DNA from: Narthecium ossifragum
Lineage: Eukaryota > Streptophyta > Magnoliopsida > Dioscoreales > Nartheciaceae
Assembly: GCA_963920575.1 (NCBI GenBank)
Contig: OY986963.1
Span: 1,030,896 to 1,094,895 of the forward strand
Reading direction: 5' to 3'
DNA length: 64,000 nucleotides
In this document: piece by piece, positions 54,709 through 64,000 of the stretch
How the letters are laid out: each line of letters starts with the position of its first letter
How positions within the stretch are numbered: the first letter of the stretch is position 1
The notes under the pieces: generated by a model
Database searches by the model: none
Seen by the model: the letters and a program-made list of their open reading frames with translations, nothing else
What the model was told of the DNA's origin: nothing
Translations under genes and position numbers: made by a program

Positions 54709-55035
54709 GGGCTAAGAACCTCAAAAGAGGTTAATTACAAAAATACTACCCGACTAGGGGCATAACCCCAGTCTCCTTTGTGCTACTAAACACACGCCAA
54801 AGCCTGAGCGCCTCCCGCGCCACATGATCAGCATGCATGTTCTGTCCTCTCGGGATGTGTATGACGTGGTATATCTTGTACTACATCTTTGCAGTTCTCC
54901 GTCAGGGGGAGTCTCCCCTCTATCATGTGTGTGGCATGCAGCGAATTACTTTCAATTGACACCCGCTCGAAACCATACTCAACGGCTTTGGAGACCGCTA
55001 CCCAAATAGCGTGGAGTTCTCCGAGAAGGATATTA
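54709..55035 (-). pseudogene. LINE fragment: RNase H domain and 3' end
   Basis: The minus strand encodes LLGELHAIWVAVSKAVEYGF and ERVSIESNSLHATHMIEG, the RNase H-like domain of plant LINEs. After a frameshift it continues QNMHADHVAREALRLW. The usual catalytic ESDS reads ESNS. The 3' tail shares TTGTAATTA and GAGG motifs with the LINE end at 28 kb, so both belong to one family. It abuts the hAT right terminus directly. Confidence 0.8.
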
Positions 55036-56709
55036 AAAATTTTCTTCAAGTAAATATAAGTATTAAAAAGTTTTCTCCTATAAATGACAAATAAATAGCT
55101 ATTAAATGAAGATAATAAAAATAGTAGAGAGAACTTATTAAACCACATGTCGGGGTTGGAAGAAAATTAAGAAAGTGTCGGGTCGGGCGAAATTTAAGAG
55201 AAAAAAGAGTGGATAATTGAGTGGTGTCAATCACCCCGCCCGCCCGTGGGCACCCGGACCTACACCGGCCCGACAAGGTACCTCCGCCACCGCAAGCCCA
55301 CGATCGGGTGGCCCACTCATCCCGATCGCACGATCTTGACTGGACGGGTATGATAAGATGTATCAGAACGGTCAGAATGTTTTGGATGGATGAGAGTCGA
55401 GGAATCGACACCTCTTTTGCACCCTTTTTACTTTGAGAACAGGATCTTGGAGATGAGTTAGTGTAGAGAATTGAGTGAGTGGTCGGCAAAGCCCCCACCA
55501 CTAAACACAGAATGGCCTCTAGCGAGCTAGCTTTTCTTTCTTCAGCTGGAATTATGTGGGCTGGGCCCAAAAGAAAAGGCCATGCAACACTTGAGATGTA
55601 TCCAATCCAAGACTATAATTTATTTTGTGTATAGAATAGATAGATAGACCAGCCCTGTTTCAAGTGCTCATTGACCTCATCATCCACACTCGCACAGCAC
55701 CTTCTCACTGCTCTCAAAAGTGTCATACACTATTTATTGCTTGTCCTTTCCCTCACCAAGTGGGCTTTTGATACATCAATGCTTTCTTTGACGGGAAAAG
55801 ACCAGCTGAGCTTTTCATGAACAGCAGCTAAAAATCCATGCACCACCCTCAAAAGTAACTTACATCCGATCTCCTAGGATCCCACGCTAATCCCGAAAAA
55901 AAAAACATCGCGTGACGACGGCGACGGAGAAGACGGTGGAGTGAGTAGAGCAGATCGCGTGGAGACGATACGGCCATGGAGGTGATGCCTCAATAATATC
56001 AAAATAATAGACTTGTCGGAGTTGATGAACACCGTGGCTGCTCGATTAAAGACGGAGATCGAAGGTGATGTGATGCTTTCTAATGCGCTTGGCCCGCTCC
56101 ATTAAAAACCGCGATCCGCAGCCCATCAGATCCAGAGGGGCTTTTACAATCATAAGCGCAACAGCTTATGTCAGAGTATAATTTAATTTGTTACATTTAA
56201 TCTTTTTTTATTGGCAATTAGATGAACAACAAAGAGACTTGTTTTTATGGTATAAATGATTAAATTCATCGAGTGATGTTATCAGGAATATTTTTTTTTA
56301 TGTAATCGAGGTTTTCGGACTCCAAATTCCTCTAGTTTCTCCACACATATCAAGCATTATTGCTAGTATTTTGTTTTCTAATTTTATTGGGACAGTGGAA
56401 ACATTATATCTATTGAATAAATTATTGCAGTGATGGGGTTTAAACTTTAATGAAAGAAGGGGATTTCGATTAAAGTTTACCTTCCAAGTTCAAATACGAG
56501 CGAGTGTGTATATAATAGCATGATGGGCTGGAGTTTGGGCTCCGATGGACGGCCCATTTGTAACTTTAATCTGGATTCGAGCTAAAATCCAATTGAGTCT
56601 TTATCATTCGGGCGGCGGGCTATCGGACTCTGGAGCCCATCTAACCCAACTAGAAGGGCGAGGGTTGGAGCTCCTTGGACAAGAAGGGGTTGGAGAGAGA
56701 GAGAGAGAG
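55036..56709. other. Intergenic region upstream of NDUFA12
   Basis: Mixed sequence with a GC-rich stretch at 55,220-55,330. No gene is recognised. TATATAATA near 56,509 could serve NDUFA12. A GA run (about 56,693-56,709) abuts its start codon. Confidence 0.5.
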
Positions 56710-59700
56710 ATGGCTTCTGTGATCAAGGGGATCTTCAAGGCGATCCGAGAGAAGGGCGTTGGCAATTTCCTCAAAGAGGTCAAGCAAGAGGGCTACTTGT
56801 GAGTCTCTCTTTCTCCCTTATGCTATTTAGCGCATGCAACACATCTAATCGGTTTCTTTTGAACCATAATTTGATGACTTAGGTAAAGAAAGTATGAATC
56901 TTTATTCAATTCCTGGTGTAATATTCTCATCTATTCTAGGTGTTCGATTTTGAAGCGTTTTAAGGCGATTCGTAGCTCTCCTCGAGTGCTAGATTTTATA
57001 CTGACTATTTCTGGAGATGAATCTTAGGTTTTCACCTGTTTTATTGTGTGATGTTCTATCGTGATATATAACATTGATCTTGAAGCATCTAGGGATCTGG
57101 GTGCCCCTCCTTAAATTCGGATTTTTACTATGATTTCTAGCTCTATTTCGGCGAAAATGCTGACTTTTCCAAATGGCTTGATGTGTTACATTTGTATGGT
57201 CTTTAGCAATAAAATGGTTTTCATGGTTGCTATATACATAGTTTTCACTGTCAAACACGTTTATGTAGGTCTATGGCTTATATTTTTTCTTGATTTTATG
57301 GTCTCTGCACGGTCATTATATCCAAGACTGGAAAACCTGCACGAATCAAATGAACTGCAGCCCCTTTGTGTTTCTCATTTGGCTTTTGTTAATTGTGAGT
57401 TTCTGATACCTTGTAACATTTTGCTCTTACAGGAATTGCCTTTTGGACGGGAACCTGTTGTGAGTAATCCTTTGTTTTACTACTGTTTTGGATGAATTTT
57501 CATCGCTTTTGGCCCTGTGCTGAAGAAGTTGTGCAAGTTCACATAATGTGTTTGCATATTCAATTAGATTTTGTTTTACTCCCTGTAGGGATTAATTCTT
57601 GAAATGTTACGAATCATGCTCTTTCTAAATTCTTAAGCTTACATCTTTGCTTAAGTTCGAAACTGATCAACGTTACCCATGGCTTATGTTACTGTTACTG
57701 TTACTGCTACTGTAGAGCTACTTGAATATGTGATGTGTTGGTTACTGTTCCTAAATGGATAAGTTGGAGGCTTAAAGTTTGGCACTTTAATTTACAAAAG
57801 TGTTCAGAATTTTTTATTCGCGATCAGTTTGTAATCTTGATCTTGATGTCGTAGGCACAGAGTTGTATTGGTGTAGCCTCATTTGTTATTGATTAGGCTA
57901 CATAAGGTTATCTTTTGTGACATGTTTTCTTTATCGTTTCGTAGGGTCACCTATAGTGTTCGAATACTATTTTATGTGATTCTCGCAAGCTTCACTGCTG
58001 CATGTTTTCTTGTTGATCTTCTTTTCTTCACACCCCCTTTCGGAACTCTAATCATTTGGTTGACCCCTTGCGCTTTTTATGTTCATCACAGAAACTTCAG
58101 CTTATTACCACCATACCTGGATAATTTTGCAAGGACAACATAAAGCTTACAGACTTATCCAGCTCCAATCATGGATTGAATGTTTTAGAGTTTTATATGT
58201 GGACTAAGTATAATTTATTCGGCGGTCATGTGAGAATTTAGAATACCATCCTTATTCAACAGGGAACAGATCAAATTTTTTGTTTGATTCTTTCTGCTCT
58301 GAAGAATAATGGTAGAAGTTGTTCCAACATCCAACCTGCATGCAAAAGTGACTATAGTTTAGCTGTTATGTTCTTATTGTGCAGCCAAAAAACAGTCATT
58401 CCCCCATTTCTAAATATGGTCATGAAGCATAGCAGCTAAATATCCTTCTTAATTTACTAGAAAACTCAAGTTATGGTAGAATGAAGAATATGACAAAGTT
58501 CATTGATTCTTAGAGAAATGTATGGTGCTCCTCTATATTTTACTAATGAGGTAGGGAATAGTTGGATACATGCCTTTTTTTACATTACTACGATATGATT
58601 GAAAACAGATGGAAATGTACATGGCTTTTCTTATGTTGACCCTTGTCATTGACACTTAAGAAGAACTCAAGTTGCTTTTACAGCAGCACCTACAAACCAT
58701 CTAGCTAACCATGTTCAAATGCATCCTTACACCATCCTTGTCTGTCATTGATGCGTGGTCTTAGGTTCATTCCTTAATGCCAGCAATTTGGAGTTTTTGA
58801 TACTTCGTACTATGGCTTTTTGAACTTTTTGGAAAGGCTCGACAAATAATATGTACAACGCTTTTGATTTTCAGGCAAACAAAAATTCACAACATTGGTG
58901 CAACACTGGTTGGAGTTGACAAAGCTGGGAACAAGTACTATGAGAGACTGCAAGACACTCAGTTTGGTTAGCTTCTAATTTCAGCAAATCGCTGACTTGT
59001 TATTTCTTACAGTTGTATCTTCTTCTAATAAGGATAGAGATTTAAGGTATCCCTTCTTCTCAAAAGCTACTTCTGCCTCCATTTTAAATTGTCACTGTAA
59101 TGAAAACCAATATGGTATATTTATAGTAGACCTGACACATCAAAATATTTACAAGCCTGCCATATTATAACTGTTCCTGTGATCTGAAATGATGTGATGA
59201 AGAACTTGCAGACACTGATCTTTATGTAACTCATACAGAATGTGTATCGATTTTTGCCTTGTTATTGCATCCCTGGGGATTCAAAATGAAAACAGGCATT
59301 AGGCTGGTTGTAAGTGATTGCCACCTGCGAACAGTATATTCACTGCATATTCTCCCTTGATGCACCTCTTATGTGTGGTTTAATGTCAATGAACATGGGG
59401 TATGGCCAGCTTTTGCCAGCTAGTGGTGGTGGGCGGATTTTCAGTTCCTCCATGCCTGCCTAATTCGGATATAGGCCTTTTGATGATGTGTGATGTATTC
59501 ACTGAGTGTGTGGATTTATTGAATTTGCAGGGCGACACAGATGGGTGGAGTATGCATCCAAGGATCGGTATAATGCATCGCAAGTGCCACCTGAGTGGCA
59601 TGGTTGGCTGCATTTCATCACTGACCATACAGGGGATGAAGTAAGTTTTTTATTTAAATCATATTATGTCACTGATTCCTAGTAAAGATCTTGATTTTTT

Positions 59701-60215
59701 TATGCATTCCCATACAAGTCATGAACCATTTTTCGTCAGTTTGATTAATTCTATAGATTATATCCCTTGTATTGTTCTATGGCCAATTCTCAAACGATGT
59801 TTTAAAATAAAATATCAGAAATCATATCATATCCTAGCACATGGCATTGATAAGAATTATATTTGGTTATGGCTTTCCGATCCCCTAATAGCCTCTTAAT
59901 TCTATGGTTTTCAAAATATTTGGTTGCATTAGCTACGGATCTTTCTTGTCCTGAAAAGGCCAGTTATGGTCTTAAACTCACCAGTTGCTGTATAGCGACT
60001 GGAGCTGCCATACTATTGTTAATACCTGATACCGACTTTTGAGATTTTCTCTGCAGCTGCTGATGCTGAAACCAAAAAGATATGGACTGGAACACAAGCA
60101 GAACTTCTCTGGGGAAGGTGATCAATACATCTACCACTCCAAGGGCCATACCCTCAACCCCGGGCAGCGAGACTGGACCCGATACCAGCCATGGCAGCCT
60201 ACCAAGACCGAATAG
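56710..60215 (+). CDS. Complex I subunit NDUFA12 (B17.2 family)
   Basis: Four exons (56710-56798, 58875-58966, 59531-59640, 60057-60215) join in phase to 149 residues. This is an accessory subunit of mitochondrial NADH:ubiquinone oxidoreductase, at the matrix arm near the N module. Family features: [57 protein letters not shown] then [11 protein letters not shown], and the C-terminal [16 protein letters not shown]. The length is close to plant orthologues. There is no classical presequence, as usual for this subunit. An ATG at 56545 is in frame upstream, but MASVIKG is the family start. The first intron is 2.1 kb. Confidence 0.95.
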
Positions 60216-60579
60216 ATTCCTTTCGGCTGACTATAAACCAACAAAATGCTGCAAGATTTCCAATGCAGTTGGCCTTCCTGCAAAGATTGTTGCATGCTGG
60301 AAAGCTTGCCCAGAAATAATTGTCGTTTGATGTGTTACTGTTGGAAAAGACTTTCATTGCAATGGATATTTGTAATCACCATGTAGATTGACTCTGATAT
60401 TTCCTGTACTCCTTTTTGTCTTTTAGTGTTCTATCTACATAAGTGTATCTCACTGTTTCTTCTAACCCGAGCCAAATTGGATGACTTCTGATTGAACTAA
60501 TTTAGATTTCGGTCTCATAAATACCCATTAGATTAGTTGGAGCTTTAATAAATTTGGTCAATTACAGTAATACTCCAGG

Positions 60580-61360
60580 CTGAAGGACGTGTTTCGGATC
60601 TGATTGTCGGATTTCGGAGCTCCATGTTTACCATTTAGCACTTCGGACCTCCGTTAGTGGACAAAACGGTCGTCTTCCTCGCTTTAAAGTGGTAGTTAAA
60701 CGTTAGTCTTTTTCCCTCCGTTTCTGTTAGCCGTCTAAGAGCTCAGCGACGTCCCGGCGGAGGAGGAGGAGGAGAACGCGGATACCGACGTCGGGGAGCG
60801 CGCGGATGCCGGAGGAGGAGGAGCACGCGGATGCAGGCGGAAGAGGAGCGCGCGCGGATGCCGGCGGAGGAAGAGCGTGCGCGGATGCCGGCGGAGGAAG
60901 AGCGTGCGCGGATGCCGGAGGAGGAGCCGGCGCCGCCGTTGGAGAGAGAGGGATGAGGTCGGGGAGGGAGGGAGAGAGAGATGGGGATGTGCTCTTCTCG
61001 CGTTTGGGGGCTGGTGACGCCGACGCCTGGGAGAGAGAGGGAAGAGAGGACGGGGAGGGGGGGCGGAGGGAGGAGGGAGGGAGGGAGGGAGAGACCGGCG
61101 TCGGGGAGAGAGAGGGACGAGGGCTGGTGACGCCGGAGCCGGGGAGAGAGAGCGACGAGAGGACGGGGAGGGGGGGCGGTGGGGGAGGGAGGGAGAGAGA
61201 GGGACGAGAGCTGGTGACGCCGGTGCCGGGGAGAGAGAGCGACGAGAGGACGGAGAGGGTGGGCGATGGGGGGAGGGAGGGAGAGCCAGGCACCGGGGAG
61301 AGAGAGGTGAGGGATTTAAGCTGCCCACCAAATTTTAGAGATTTTGAAGCTGCCGTCAAA
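60580..61360. repeat. GC/GA-rich tandem-repeat block
   Basis: 60,840-60,930 repeats a 27-bp unit containing GCGGATGCCGGCGGAGGAAG. 61,090-61,320 repeats a longer unit of roughly 80-90 bp built around GCCGGGGAGAGAGAG and GACGAG. Long frames on both strands arise from the repeat and give Pro/Ser- or Gly/Arg/Glu-rich products with no domain, so I do not call a gene. It lies between NDUFA12 and the sugar transporter. Confidence 0.8.
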
Positions 61361-61609
61361 TTTTAGGCTTTGACATTTGCGGGGGAAGACGACGTAATGG
61401 GGGAGAGCTTGCGAATGATGACACGTGGTCAGGAAAATTGATAGTGGGAGAGAACTTGGTGTCATTCGCAGATGATACGTGGTCAGGGCCTTGCAAGACC
61501 CTTGCAAGGCCTGGTATGTAGCAAAATCCGTAAAATCCGGAGCTTAAAGATCTAGGAACCCATCCGACGTGGCACATCTTTAATGTTGAGTCGTGATACA
61601 TAGCCAATT

Positions 61610-61664
61610 TGACGTGACGTTGGTAATCAGCCTGACGTGACGTTCATAGATGATCAACACGTGT
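61610..61664. promoter_or_regulatory. bZIP-type element cluster upstream of the sugar transporter
   Basis: TGACGTGACGTT occurs at 61,610 and again at 61,633, and ACACGTGT at 61,657-61,664, all 200-260 bp before the start codon. Further ACGTGGTC sites lie at about 61,424 and 61,480. These are hybrid C/G-box cores recognised by bZIP factors. A telo-box AAACCCTAA follows at 61,779-61,787, near the likely transcription start. Confidence 0.5.
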
Positions 61665-61869
61665 CTGGTCCCTAATGGCGACACGGTCGCCCGTTGTGCT
61701 CCTCTCGTCTTTCCCAAAACCTACACGATTTAGAGAACCTCCGTACCTCACGTCTCTTGGCTCTCTCAGTCCATCCTTAAACCCTAACCCCCATTCACCA
61801 TTAAAGGTAGCTTAAAGAAGAGCATAGGAGAGAAGTCTCCTCCACGTCGTAATCCTCTTCTTGCCAGCG

Positions 61870-63830
61870 ATGGCGTCATCGGTTTCTGATCCGGAGTCGG
61901 CCTACGTTCCGATTCTTGTGAGAGAAGTGATCTTCTTTGTTTGTTCTTGACATTATGCTGTAGCTTTCTGTTTGAATTTGATTAGTCTTTGTTACTTGTG
62001 ATCGAGTGGTTTGGGTCCTAAGTTTTATTTTTCCTTTTCTTGTCATTATTAGGATACGAATGTTGAGATTGGTGGTGCAAGCGAGCCCGTGGTTAAGAAT
62101 GGAGATGCTTATGGCGAGAATTCTAATGATATTAACAGTGTAAAAGAGCCTCTGATTAATAAAGATGCCTCTGGCGAGAGCTATTCTATTACTGCCGCAA
62201 TCTTACCGTATGTAACACTATCTCTATTTGCAATCATGGATTGAAGTTTACTTCTTGACATCGTGTGTGGTTCTAACTTTAGTAGAGATGGATTGTTCTT
62301 TGAAGCTATTCTTTAGTTCTGAGGTCCGCGAATAAACTGTGGCAATTGCTGACCCAGGGGTTTCTTTAGTAGGAAATCTGATGGCAGTATTCTAATTTGT
62401 GGGCGAAATGGACACCGTTTATAATGAATTTCTTTTTTTTTTTTGGAACTTGCAGGCCTCTGTTTGTTTCTTGCGTGTTCTTGTTTTTGGATTTGCTGGC
62501 AAGTTAATAAGAATGGTTCCATTTAGAAATTGGCTCTTAAGCGGTTTGAAACTAGTTTCAAGAAAATAATATACAGATGCACTCCTGGTTATTGGTTAAG
62601 TAAAATTGGACAAATCTCTTGTTTCTTGATGAGTTTTGTATGACTTGTTATTTGCTCCAATGTGATTCAAAGTAAACCCTTGTCTTTTGTCTGTCCTGTT
62701 CCTCTAATCTTTTGTGTAACTACTCTTCCTCAAGGAAGCTAGAATCTCTAGGCAGTATTTTGTGATAGAAGTCTTGGTTTTGATTCAAATCTTTATTTTG
62801 AAACGAAGATTGTTTGGCCTATGGACATGAGGTTTAACTATAATCTCTATATTGTCGCTGTTAGCAGTTTAGGATTTAAGCATTGAAGAGTGCGCTATTT
62901 ACTGAGACTTATGTGATAATCGACTTGATGATCCTCAGGTTCTTGTTTCCAGCTTTAGGAGGACTGCTCTATGGCTATGATATTGGTGCTACCTCTGGAG
63001 CTACAATTTCTATAGTGGTACTTATACCTTTTACATGGAACATTTTCGAATTTTAGAATAATGGTGACTTCTCACATTGTGTGACATTCAAGAAGCAATG
63101 GGATATCGAATCAATTACTGCTTAGCTAAGACACTTCACCCTTCATGTGAGATAGCAAAAATCATTAATTGGTAGTTTTTTTTTTGGCTTTCTCTAGCAT
63201 AGTGTCTTGTAATTGCAATTCGATCTCTGTATCAATTTAGAACAAAAATATGTATGATGTCATCATCTTTTCTGAATTGTGGAGTCTCTTCAAATTTGCT
63301 CTGTTGAATCCTTGAGACATTGACTGTTTAATGACTATTGTTCCTTGCAGTCACCTACATTAAGTGGAACAGCATGGTATGGCTTGAGCTCTGTGGAAGT
63401 TGGGCTTGTGGTGAGTTTGATTATAAGCTACCGTTCCATAGCTTATATTTCGTACTATGTGATGGAATGGTTTACAAGGTTCATTGTTCTCACTTCTCAG
63501 TATTTTTTTTTATGGAATTAATGGATTATGTAATGACTCTGGTATTGCAGGCTAGTGGCTCATTATATGGAGCTTTGACTGGTTCTATTTTGGCCTTTGC
63601 TGTTGCTGATTTTTTAGGTTTGTCTTGTTCGTGTTTACAACCTTTTGATGGTCAACTTTACAGTATCATCATATCTATCACACCTTATTAATGTATTGAC
63701 TAAAGGAAGAAGGAGGGAGTTAATATTCTCCTCCGCGCTCTATTTTTTCGGAGCTCTATTGACGGCATTGGCTCCCAACTTCCCTGTTATGGTGATTGGT
63801 CGCATCATATTTGGCATGGGAATCGGGCTG
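61870..63830 (+). CDS. Sugar transporter, VGT1/D-xylose-proton-symporter-like (5' part)
   Basis: Six exons (61870-61917, 62053-62207, 62939-63017, 63351-63410, 63551-63617, 63706-63830) join in phase, and the gene continues past the right edge. It belongs to the major facilitator sugar transporters of the clade with Arabidopsis VGT1 (tonoplast) and the xylose-symporter-like proteins. Visible features: an acidic N-terminus with VKEPLINKDASGESYSITAA, helix 1 FLFPALGGLLYGYDIGATSG, SPTLSGTAWYGLSSVEVGLV, helix ASGSLYGALTGSILAFAVAD and the GRRRELIF signature of MFS loop 2-3. For exon 3 I chose the donor GTG|GTACTT, since the earlier GT would drop one residue. Glucose or xylose/proton transport is inferred from the family. 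The last 170 bases of the window are intron. Confidence 0.93.
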
Positions 63831-64000
63831 GTAAAATTAATTTCCTTTGAGCTTTTTTGTTTCAGAAATGAATATGGTCTAAGAAGACATGTAAATTCAA
63901 CTCGATGAGCCTTTTTTTCTCTGAACTAATTGATGGATTATTCATCATTTTGTTTTCTGTTAGTTATTGCTTCATCGTTGCACAAGCATGTGCTCTTTAA

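Noticed and set aside
60727..61366. About 200-codon frames on both strands, resembling extensin-like proteins
   Set aside because: They are translations of GC/GA minisatellites in several frames at once, without signal peptide or conserved start.

Overview
This is nuclear DNA from a flowering plant. Genes are split by GT-AG introns of 80 to 2,800 bp, two products have plastid targeting sequences, intergenic DNA is AT-rich with long CT/GA and TA microsatellites, and transposon relics of several classes are present. Gene structure and repeat style suggest a non-grass monocot (palm or pineapple type), but that is an impression and not a demonstrated assignment.

Layout. 1-10.5 kb: a RelA/SpoT homologue (RSH) on the minus strand, running off the left edge. 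12.4-13.8 kb: an intronless SKP1-like gene (+) and an intronless small cupin gene (-), with a 228-bp direct repeat on both sides of the SKP1 gene. 13.95-16.05 kb: a 2.1-kb Mutator-like element with long terminal inverted repeats, inserted just upstream of the cupin gene and itself carrying a solo-LTR-like insertion. 17-23 kb: an ARF-B small GTPase (-) whose last intron holds a nuclear copy of plastid ndhB. 24-33 kb: an NRT1/PTR (NPF) transporter cluster (-) with two intact five-exon genes and two decayed copies, one of them hit by a 5'-truncated LINE with perfect target duplications. 33-35.5 kb: a GT61 glycosyltransferase (+), divergent from the second NPF gene, with an antisense tRNA-Gly(GCC) in its intron. 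37-41.9 kb: plastid chaperonin-60 beta (+, 14 coding exons). 45.2-47.9 kb: a group IIe WRKY factor (-). 48-53.5 kb: gene-free AT-rich DNA. 53.4-55 kb: an internally deleted hAT transposase and a LINE RNase H fragment. 56.7-60.2 kb: complex I subunit NDUFA12 (+). 60.7-61.4 kb: a GA-rich tandem repeat. 61.9 kb to the end: the 5' half of a VGT1/xylose-symporter-like sugar transporter (+).

The genes do not form a pathway; this is ordinary plant housekeeping and regulatory content. Exon junctions given here were read by hand, and reading phase is conserved across every junction listed. I found no new multigene system. The most interesting material is structural: nested transposons at the cupin promoter, the NPF birth-and-death cluster, organelle DNA in the ARF intron, a tRNA gene antisense within an intron, and a compact divergent promoter with twin G-boxes.
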